Assembly: GCA_031280945.1 (NCBI GenBank)
Contig: JAITGB010000072.1
Span: 1 to 5,423, forward strand
DNA from: Spirochaetales bacterium
GTDB taxonomy: Bacteria; Spirochaetota; Spirochaetia; DTKZ01
DNA: 5,423 bases
Direction of reading: 5' to 3'
Notes under the pieces: generated by a model
Database searches by the model: none
The model's input: only the letters and a program-made list of their open reading frames with translations
Told to the model about the DNA's origin: nothing
Shown here: positions 1 to 4,197 of the stretch, one piece after another
Layout: each line of letters opens with the position of its first letter
Position numbering within the stretch: the stretch's first letter is position 1
Program-made: the position numbers and the translations under genes

Positions 1-600
1 CCTGTTGTTCTTGTCGCTTCTTACCTTGCGGCGCAGATGCTGGCCGATATTGCAAGCCTCAAAATTGGTATTGTCGCGGGTTTTTCGGTTGATATGGGAA
101 CCTTTGTGTATCCTGTTACCTTTACCCTGCGCGACCTCGTCCACAAGAGCCTCGGAAAGAGGGCGGCGCGGACGCTTATTGTTACAGCCGCGGGAATTAA
201 TCTTTTTATGGCCCTGTATATGTGGCTTGTGAGCCGCGTTCAGGACGACCCTTCCTGGGGCCTGGGCGCGGAATTTAGCGCCATTTTCAGCCCTGTGTGG
301 CGCATTGTTATTGCTTCCATAGCCGCGGAGGTTTTGAGCGAGCTTGCGGACACGGAGGTCTACAGCGCGGCTGTCCGCCGCCTTGGGGATAGAAAAAAAT
401 GGCTCCGCGTACTTTCAAGTAATTCGGTGAGCGTACCCGTTGACAACGCCCTTTTCGCTGTGGGGGCTTTTGCCTTTGCCCTGCCCTGGGCCGCTGTGCT
501 GGATATTTTCCTTGTGAACCTTGCGGTTAAGTTTGCCGTTACCCTCGTGAGCCTGCCCCTCATTTACCTGGGAAAAGATTCATCCGGCGTGGATATATAG
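1..600 (+). CDS. yhhQ: Queuosine precursor transporter, YhhQ/VUT family, 3' part
   Basis: This is an integral inner-membrane protein of the YhhQ (COG1738) family, whose members import queuosine precursors such as preQ0/preQ1 for tRNA modification. The frame is open from base 1, so the N-terminus lies outside the window and 199 residues are visible. The ATG at 37 is internal, because the sequence before it (ending SYLAAQ) is also family-like. Hydrophobic segments lie at about residues 14-43, 57-77, 97-116 and 145-185. Family-like features are the FVYPVTFTLRDLVHKSLG stretch (35-52), which resembles the usual F-P-x-T-F-x-x-x-D-V-x-x-x-x-x-G block, and the S/A-E-L-A-D-x-x-V-Y segment (113-121) followed by the RKKWLR loop (131-136) and the VPVDNALF helix (145-152). 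Any preQ1 riboswitch would be upstream, out of view. A likely terminator follows. The family call is fairly sure; the exact substrate is inferred from the family. Confidence 0.85.
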   Translation, partial: PVVLVASYLAAQMLADIASLKIGIVAGFSVDMGTFVYPVTFTLRDLVHKSLGKRAARTLIVTAAGINLFMALYMWLVSRVQDDPSWGLGAEFSAIFSPVWRIVIASIAAEVLSELADTEVYSAAVRRLGDRKKWLRVLSSNSVSVPVDNALFAVGAFAFALPWAAVLDIFLVNLAVKFAVTLVSLPLIYLGKDSSGVDI

Positions 601-610
601 GTTTTTTACG

Positions 611-637
611 TCCGGCTTTTTCAGGCTGGATTTTTTT
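611..637 (+). terminator. Putative intrinsic terminator after the transporter gene
   Basis: A TCCGGC arm (611-616) pairs with GCTGGA (625-630), giving six pairs including one G-T, around an 8-nt loop. Seven T residues follow immediately (631-637). It begins 10 nt after the transporter stop codon. The stem is short but position and T-run fit a Rho-independent terminator. Confidence 0.6.
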
Positions 638-664
638 ATCAAAAAAGAGCATACTGGGTATATA
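636..664 (+). promoter_or_regulatory. Possible sigma-70-type promoter for rubredoxin
   Basis: TTATCA (636-641, 4 of 6 matches to the -35 consensus) is separated by 17 bp from TATATA (659-664, 4 of 6 matches to the -10 consensus), and sits 23 bp before the rubredoxin start. The -35 overlaps the end of the preceding T-run. The spacing is ideal but the boxes are only moderate, so this is a tentative call. Confidence 0.35.
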
Positions 665-675
665 AAAAGTCTTTC

Positions 676-682
676 AAGGAGG
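676..682 (+). promoter_or_regulatory. Strong ribosome binding site of rubredoxin
   Basis: AAGGAGG ends 5 nt before the ATG at 688. It fixes the start of a gene that is too short for most ORF cut-offs. Confidence 0.85.
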
Positions 683-687
683 ACACA

Positions 688-849
688 ATGAAAAAATACG
701 TGTGCAATGTCTGCGGTTATATTTACGACCCCGCGGAGGGAGACCCTGATTCCGGCATAGCGGCGGGTACGGCTTTTGAGGATATTCCCGATTCGTGGCT
801 CTGCCCCCTGTGCGGCGTGGGCAAGACGGATTTTTCTCCTGTTGAATAG
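688..849 (+). CDS. rub: Rubredoxin
   Basis: This is a 53-residue cytoplasmic one-electron carrier holding a single Fe(SCys)4 site. Both metal-binding knuckles are present: C6-x2-C9 (YVCNVCGY, residues 4-11) and C39-x2-C42 (WLCPLCGV, residues 37-44). The middle carries the classical YDPAEGDPDSGIAAGTAFEDIP pattern, and the C-terminus has the usual KTDFSP. Length is normal for the family (about 52-54). The start is supported by a strong AAGGAGG. It appears to be a single-gene transcript between the terminator at 611-637 and the palindrome at 863-898. Its redox partner, for example rubrerythrin, superoxide reductase or an oxidoreductase, is not in the window. Identification is essentially certain; the physiological role (oxidative-stress detoxification or other electron transfer) cannot be told from this sequence. 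Confidence 0.97.
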   Translation: MKKYVCNVCGYIYDPAEGDPDSGIAAGTAFEDIPDSWLCPLCGVGKTDFSPVE

Positions 850-862
850 GGAGAGGTGAGGG

Positions 863-899
863 CCTTACAGATTGTCAATGGAATTGACAATCTGTAAAG
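863..899. repeat. Palindromic repeat, copy 1 (3' side of the ATPase gene)
   Basis: A perfect 15-bp inverted repeat: TTACAGATTGTCAAT at 865-879, loop GGA at 880-882, and its reverse complement at 883-897. It lies 15 nt after the rubredoxin stop and 48 nt beyond the ATPase stop. On the plus strand it is followed by T-rich sequence (five T at 900-904, four T at 907-910), so it may double as a rubredoxin terminator. Read from outside the ATPase unit it matches copy 2 on the opposite strand over 36 bp with only two loop mismatches. Confidence 0.95.
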
Positions 900-910
900 T
901 TTTTCGTTTT
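865..910 (+). terminator. Possible rubredoxin terminator formed by repeat copy 1
   Basis: The 15-bp stem of repeat copy 1 followed by TTTTTCGTTTT (900-910) on the plus strand is compatible with Rho-independent termination downstream of rubredoxin. The stem is AT-rich and the T-run starts 3 nt after it, so this is only plausible. The opposite strand has no T-run after the stem, so it is not a good terminator for the ATPase gene. Confidence 0.4.
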
Positions 911-945
911 ACCGTTCTTAAAGAAATTTTTGCCTCAGGCGGACA

Positions 946-2139
946 TTAACGCGGCAGGGCTATGGCCGCTGTCCTGTCCCAGCTTGTAATACGGATGCCT
1001 TCCTGGGAAAGGCTGGCGCCGCCAGAGTATATGAGGCAGCAGTTTTTCCTTTTAACTTCCGGCTCGCCGATTGAAGAAGTTTTCTCCGCAAAGCCAAGCC
1101 ACTTTTTTAGCCCTCCGGTGATACCGGGGATTATGGTCTGCCCCGATTTTATTTCTATCGCGGTAAGGCTTGCGTCTTCTATAAGCGCGTCAATTTCGTT
1201 TCCCGTGTTGTCCCGCCATGTATACAGGCCGGGAGGAAGGCCGGCATTAAGGCGGTGTTTCAAAATCTCCGAAACGATAAAGGATTCAAATAGGTTTCCC
1301 CGGAGAGGGTGCAGAAAAAGCTGCTGCCGTGTTCTGATGTTCAAAAGCCTGCACGCAAGACCAGGGTCAAGAAAATGAAGCTTGGGCGATTTAACGAGGC
1401 GTTTACCGTAATTACGGTGGTAGGGTTTGAGGAGGTAGATGATACAGCTTGTTTCCAGAACCGAAATCCATGCCTTCGCCGTATTGTGCGTTATGCCGCA
1501 GTCCGAAGCCATAGCGCTGAGATTAAGATGCTGCCCCGTGCGGGAAGCGCACATTTTTACGAAAAGCTGAAAAGCTCCCAGGTCTTTTATATTGCGTAGG
1601 GAGCGGCTACCCCTTTCCACATACAGGGAAAGATACTGGGAATACCAATCAAGCGGAGAAACCTCTCTGTCGTACAGCGGCGGATAAAGCCCCTGCAGCA
1701 TGAGCGAAAAGGGGTCTGGAAATTCATGTCCGCCTTTTTTGAGTTCCTCCACAGTAAAGGGCAAAAGGGTAAGAAGAGCCGCCCGTCCAGCAAGAGATTC
1801 GCTTATGCTGCTTAAAAGGTGAAACTGCTGTGAACCTGTAATAATGTACTTTCCCGGCGAAGGGTTCTCGTCAACCACGGTTTTTAGCCAGAGAAAGATT
1901 TCCGGCACATATTGGGCTTCGTCAAGAATGAGGCCCTTGGGGTATGCGGCGAAAAACCCCTTGGGGTCTGTCCGTACAAAGTGAGCGATATCCGGGTCTT
2001 CCAGAGAAACGTAAGGCTTTTCCGGAAAGGCTTTTCTGGCAAGAGTTGTTTTACCAGATTGGCGAGGGCCCGCAATGCAGATAACGGGAAAACCTTTGGA
2101 ATAGCGGCGCAGGGTTTTTTCGGCTGCACGGTTAATCAT
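946..2139 (-). CDS. ATP-binding protein with AAA_14 and DUF4143 domains (COG1373-like)
   Basis: A 397-residue P-loop ATPase of the AAA_14/DUF4143 family, common in multiple copies in anaerobes and of unsettled biochemical role. Visible motifs are Walker A GPRQSGKT (24-31), Walker B GLILDEAQ with D73 and E74, and a sensor-like YIITGSQQ (98-105). The DUF4143 half carries a PD-(D/E)XK-nuclease-like set: NEIDALIE with D317, then AIEIKSG with E329 and K331. I chose the ATG at 2139 (MINRAAEK) because the family begins with a short helix just before the P-loop strand. The frame stays open to a TTG at 2268, but those 43 codons are the translation of two palindromic repeats. There is no Shine-Dalgarno before 2139. 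A promoter-like pair ending 7 nt upstream suggests leaderless expression. The gene is flanked by palindromes and separates rubredoxin from aroC, which looks like insertion of a cassette. It appears intact. Confidence 0.9.
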   Translation of the reverse strand: MINRAAEKTLRRYSKGFPVICIAGPRQSGKTTLARKAFPEKPYVSLEDPDIAHFVRTDPKGFFAAYPKGLILDEAQYVPEIFLWLKTVVDENPSPGKYIITGSQQFHLLSSISESLAGRAALLTLLPFTVEELKKGGHEFPDPFSLMLQGLYPPLYDREVSPLDWYSQYLSLYVERGSRSLRNIKDLGAFQLFVKMCASRTGQHLNLSAMASDCGITHNTAKAWISVLETSCIIYLLKPYHRNYGKRLVKSPKLHFLDPGLACRLLNIRTRQQLFLHPLRGNLFESFIVSEILKHRLNAGLPPGLYTWRDNTGNEIDALIEDASLTAIEIKSGQTIIPGITGGLKKWLGFAEKTSSIGEPEVKRKNCCLIYSGGASLSQEGIRITSWDRTAAIALPR

Positions 2140-2146
2140 AAAAATA

Positions 2147-2175
2147 AGAATACGGAAGGTTTTACAGATTGTCAA
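2147..2175 (-). promoter_or_regulatory. Putative hybrid promoter of the ATPase gene with -35 inside repeat copy 2
   Basis: On the minus strand, a perfect TTGACA (plus-strand 2170-2175) lies in the arm of palindrome copy 2. It is followed after exactly 17 bp (2153-2169) by TATTCT (2147-2152, 4 of 6 matches to TATAAT). Only 7 nt (TATTTTT) separate the -10 box from the ATG at 2139, placing the predicted transcription start at or just before the start codon. This agrees with the missing ribosome binding site. Confidence 0.5.
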
Positions 2176-2197
2176 TGGCATTGACAATCTGTAAGGG
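2161..2197. repeat. Palindromic repeat, copy 2 (5' side of the ATPase gene)
   Basis: A perfect 15-bp inverted repeat: TTACAGATTGTCAAT at 2162-2176, loop GGC at 2177-2179, and the complementary arm at 2180-2194. The arms are identical to those of copy 1. The edges are asymmetric: A/T on the side facing the ATPase and GGG on the far side, which is the mirror image of copy 1. It ends 22 nt before the ATPase ATG and carries a -35-like TTGACA in each arm, pointing outward. Confidence 0.95.
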
Positions 2198-2240
2198 AAG
2201 GAAAAGTAGGGATTGGCTGGTTTTTGCGAGAGCGGGAGGG

Positions 2241-2277
2241 CCTTACAAATTGTCAATAGCATTGACAATTTGTAAGG
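2241..2277. repeat. Palindromic repeat, copy 3 (next to the aroC stop)
   Basis: A perfect 17-bp inverted repeat: CCTTACAAATTGTCAAT at 2241-2257, loop AGC at 2258-2260, and the complementary arm at 2261-2277. It differs from copies 1 and 2 by a G-to-A in one arm matched by C-to-T in the other, so pairing is kept. It begins 11 nt beyond the aroC stop. On the minus strand no T-run follows, so it is a poor intrinsic terminator for aroC. The copies 2 and 3 centres are 81 bp apart. Confidence 0.95.
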
Positions 2278-2288
2278 GTGGGGAGACG

Positions 2289-3347
2289 CTACGCTTTTCC
2301 CGCTTCCTGGCGCTTATAAAGGTCTTCAAGAACGATGGCGGTCATGGCCTGCACAACGGGGACGAGGCGCGGGCAGATGCAGATGTCGTGGCGGCCTGTA
2401 ACGCGGATTTCTTTTTCTTCGCCGTGAATGGTGAGTGTTTTTTGGGGTTTGGCTATTGAGGGTACGGGCTTGACTGCTATGCGGAATACAAGCTCCTGTC
2501 CTGTTGAGATGCCGCCGAGAATTCCGCCCGCGTTGTTGGAGAGAAAACCTTCATTTCCCATGGCGTCGTTGTGTTCGCTTCCTTTCATGTCGGCGGCGGC
2601 GAAGCCCGCGCCGAACTCGATTCCTTTTACCCCTCCCAGCGAGAGCATGGCGCGGGCTATTTCCGCGTCAAGTTTATCAAAGACGGGTTCGCCCAAACCG
2701 GGGGGAAGGCCGGCTACCCTGCATTCTATGATGCCGCCCGCGCTGTCGCCCTCCTCGCGGAGCTTCTGGGCGCGGGCGGTCATTTCGCGGGCGGCTTCGT
2801 TGTCGCAGGCGCGGAAGGGGTTTTCTTCGATTGCTCTGGGGTTAAGGCTCTTGCAGCTTACGCCTGCCGCCCGCAGTGTGTAGGTAAGGATATGAATGCC
2901 CCTTTGGGTGAGAATTTTTTTTGCTACGGCTCCGGCGGCAACCCGTCCGGCTGTTTCCCTGCCCGAAGCCCGTCCCGACCCCCTGTAATCCCGCAGGCCG
3001 TATTTTTTGAGGTAGGTGTAGTCGGCGTGTCCGGGCCGGAAAAGTTCTTTTATATCGTCGTAGTCGGAGGGACGGGTGTCTTTGTTGTATATAAGAAGGA
3101 GGAGGGGAGTGCCTGTTGTTTTTCCTTCAAAAACGCCGGAGAGTATGTGTACTGCGTCATCTTCCTGGCGGGGGCTTGAGGCCGCGCCGGGGCTTCCGGG
3201 TTTTCGGCGGTCGAGTTCTTTTTGTATGTCTTCTTCGCAGAGCTCTATGCCCGGCGCGGCGCCGTCAATGACAGCTCCCACGGCTTTGCCGTGGGATTCT
3301 CCGAAGGTTGTAACGCGAAAGATTTCTCCGAATGTGTTGGCGGGCAT
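2289..3347 (-). CDS. aroC: Chorismate synthase
   Basis: Catalyses the last step of the shikimate pathway, converting 5-enolpyruvylshikimate-3-phosphate to chorismate by trans-elimination of phosphate, using reduced FMN, in the cytoplasm. The 352-residue length is normal. Family signatures are complete: N-terminal FGEIFRVTTFGESHG (6-20) with H19; FRPGHADYTY (103-112) with H107; YRGSGRASGRETAGRVAAGA (from 121); SNNAGGILGGISTG; and the C-terminal GRHDICICPRLVPVVQAM block (318-335). The start at 3347 (MPANTFGEIF) is preferred over an in-frame ATG at 3404 because it has AAGGAG six nt upstream and because the family starts just before this motif. The extra codons overlap the aroK 3' end. The aroK stop lies 10 nt upstream, within the aroC ribosome binding site, so the two genes are likely translationally coupled. 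Confidence 0.97.
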   Translation of the reverse strand: MPANTFGEIFRVTTFGESHGKAVGAVIDGAAPGIELCEEDIQKELDRRKPGSPGAASSPRQEDDAVHILSGVFEGKTTGTPLLLLIYNKDTRPSDYDDIKELFRPGHADYTYLKKYGLRDYRGSGRASGRETAGRVAAGAVAKKILTQRGIHILTYTLRAAGVSCKSLNPRAIEENPFRACDNEAAREMTARAQKLREEGDSAGGIIECRVAGLPPGLGEPVFDKLDAEIARAMLSLGGVKGIEFGAGFAAADMKGSEHNDAMGNEGFLSNNAGGILGGISTGQELVFRIAVKPVPSIAKPQKTLTIHGEEKEIRVTGRHDICICPRLVPVVQAMTAIVLEDLYKRQEAGKA

Positions 3348-3353
3348 TCTTTT

Positions 3354-3359
3354 CTCCTT
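3354..3359 (-). promoter_or_regulatory. Ribosome binding site of aroC, overlapping the aroK stop
   Basis: The minus strand reads CCTTAAGGAG here. The TAA of aroK (3358-3360) overlaps the AAGGAG (3354-3359), which lies 6 nt before the aroC ATG at 3347. This decides the aroC start and implies that a ribosome ending aroK lands on the aroC initiation site. Confidence 0.85.
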
Positions 3360-4197
3360 AAGGTAAAAGCCCTGTGAAAAAATCGTGGGCGAGGAGCTTT
3401 TCAAGCGTTTCTTCGGGGGTGAGTCCGCGCAGGTTCAGGGTGTAGTGGGCTTTTTCGCGGTACAGGGCGGTTCTTTTTTCGTAGAGCCTGTGAAAGGTTT
3501 CTCTGGGATTTGGGCCTTCCAGAAAGGGGGGAAGGCCCTTCGCCGTGATGCGCCGGAAAAGCGTTTTTTCGTCTTCTTCAAGATATATGAGGAAGGCCCT
3601 TTCAGCAAGAGCGGAAAAGGCTTCTGTGTTTTCGATGGAGCCGCCGCCCAGGGCGAGGACAAGCTGTTTTCCCGCCTGAAAATGCTGCGCGAGGTGGAGG
3701 AGGGCGGTTTTTTCGGCGGCCTCGAATGCCTCTTTGCCGCCTTCTTTATAGATTTCGCGCACGGTAACGGGTTTGCCTTTTTCGCGGGAGGCTGTTTCTT
3801 CGATGAGGGCGTCAAGGTCGGTAAAGTTGAGGCGGAGCCTCGAAGCGAGTATTCGTCCGAGGGTGGTTTTGCCGCAGTGTTTCATGCCCATGAGGACGGG
3901 GTTTTTGCGGGGGGGTGAATTTTGGGCGCGGGGAGTAGGGGGAACTGTGGGGGTTTCCGGGTGTGCGCCGCCCGGCGGTGAGGGGGTGTGGCCGGGCGCG
4001 GAGCGCCCGGGGGATAGGCCCTGGGCCCTGCACAATTTTGCGGAGCAAAATTGTGCAGGGTAATAGCGCAAGGGATTGGAGGGGACGCGCAGCGTGTATT
4101 TGCGCGAAGCGCAAATACCGAAGCCCCGCAAAGCCCGGTTTTTTGGGCCAAAGGCCCAAAAAAGGCGCCCAAAAAATTCTGGGGATGCTTGTGTCAT
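3358..4197 (-). CDS. aroK: Shikimate kinase, with an uncertain N-terminal extension
   Basis: Phosphorylates shikimate to shikimate-3-phosphate using ATP, two steps before AroC. The recognisable kinase starts near residue 98 (KNPVLMGMKHCGKTT, codon at about 3906) and is 182 residues, normal for the family. Motifs: Walker A GMKHCGKT (104-111), shikimate-binding D-x-D in NFTDLDALIE (D127, D129), ALGGGSIEN (182-190, the usual GGG loop), a LID region GLPPFLEGP (221-229), and LYEKRTALY with R242 placed like the C-terminal substrate arginine. The shikimate-binding FR of classical enzymes appears as F158-E159. No ATG, GTG or TTG lies just before residue 98. The nearest ATGs (residues 103 and 105) would cut into the first strand. 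The frame instead opens at an ATG at 4197 that overlaps the uxaB stop as ATGA, giving a 97-residue Pro/Gly-rich lead that covers five hairpins. Function is fairly sure; the start is not. Confidence 0.8.
   Translation of the reverse strand: MTQASPEFFGRLFWAFGPKNRALRGFGICASRKYTLRVPSNPLRYYPAQFCSAKLCRAQGLSPGRSAPGHTPSPPGGAHPETPTVPPTPRAQNSPPRKNPVLMGMKHCGKTTLGRILASRLRLNFTDLDALIEETASREKGKPVTVREIYKEGGKEAFEAAEKTALLHLAQHFQAGKQLVLALGGGSIENTEAFSALAERAFLIYLEEDEKTLFRRITAKGLPPFLEGPNPRETFHRLYEKRTALYREKAHYTLNLRGLTPEETLEKLLAHDFFTGLLP
3992..4010. repeat. Hairpin A, apical GCGGAGC
   Basis: CCGGGCGC (3992-3999), loop GGA (4000-4002), and the perfect complement GCGCCCGG (4003-4010). The 8-bp stem is all G-C. It is the first of a row of hairpins upstream of the kinase domain. 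Confidence 0.9.
4026..4060. repeat. Hairpin B, apical GCGGAGC
   Basis: CCCTGCACAATTTTGC (4026-4041), loop GGA (4042-4044), and a perfect 16-bp complement at 4045-4060. It is the longest hairpin in the cluster and has the same heptamer tip as hairpin A although its arms are unrelated. No T-run follows on either strand, so it is not a standard terminator. Confidence 0.95.
4085..4095. repeat. Mini-hairpin, apical GCGCAGC, abutting hairpin C
   Basis: ACGC (4085-4088), loop GCA (4089-4091), GCGT (4092-4095). The 4-bp stem is weak evidence alone. It ends exactly where hairpin C begins and shows the same GC-GNA-GC tip as its neighbours. Confidence 0.6.
4096..4118. repeat. Hairpin C, apical GCGAAGC
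   Basis: GTATTTGCGC (4096-4105), loop GAA (4106-4108), and a perfect 10-bp complement at 4109-4118. The tip GCGAAGC is the heptamer known from DNA studies to form an exceptionally stable mini-hairpin. Confidence 0.93.
4139..4163. repeat. Hairpin D, T6-GGGCC / GGCCC-A6
   Basis: TTTTTTGGGCC (4139-4149), loop AAA (4150-4152), and a perfect 11-bp complement at 4153-4163. A second right arm, GCCCAAAAAA (4167-4176), can also pair with 4139-4148, so two mutually exclusive folds exist. It lies 31 bp beyond the uxaB stop. No T-run follows the stem on the minus strand, so transcript read-through into aroK remains possible. Confidence 0.9.

Noticed and set aside
918..945. GCCTGAGGC followed by AAAAATTTC on the minus strand as the ATPase terminator
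   Set aside because: The stem is only 3 bp and is followed by A rather than T residues.
2140..2268. An ATPase start at the TTG at 2268, or at ATGs inside the repeats
   Set aside because: These codons are palindromic repeat DNA, have no ribosome binding site, and precede the family-like N-terminus MINRAAEK.
865..2277. The palindromes as a CRISPR array or as CIRCE/HrcA operators
   Set aside because: Three widely and unevenly spaced copies with no spacers, and the sequence does not match the CIRCE arm TTAGCACTC.
2241..2277. Copy 3 as the intrinsic terminator of aroC
   Set aside because: On the minus strand the stem is followed by GC-rich sequence without a T-run.
849..2286. GGGAGA on both sides of the ATPase unit (849-854 and 2281-2286) as a target-site duplication
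   Set aside because: It is only 6 bp, lies at different distances from the repeats (10 and 3 bp), and is easily found by chance in such G-rich DNA.
2428..3179. Long plus-strand open frames opposite aroC, and similar ones opposite aroK and uxaB
   Set aside because: They are shadows of GC-rich minus-strand genes with clear family motifs, and their translations show no recognisable protein.
3348..3404. An aroC start at the ATG at 3404
   Set aside because: It would overlap the aroK 3' end, and the ATG at 3347 has a proper AAGGAG and matches the family N-terminus.
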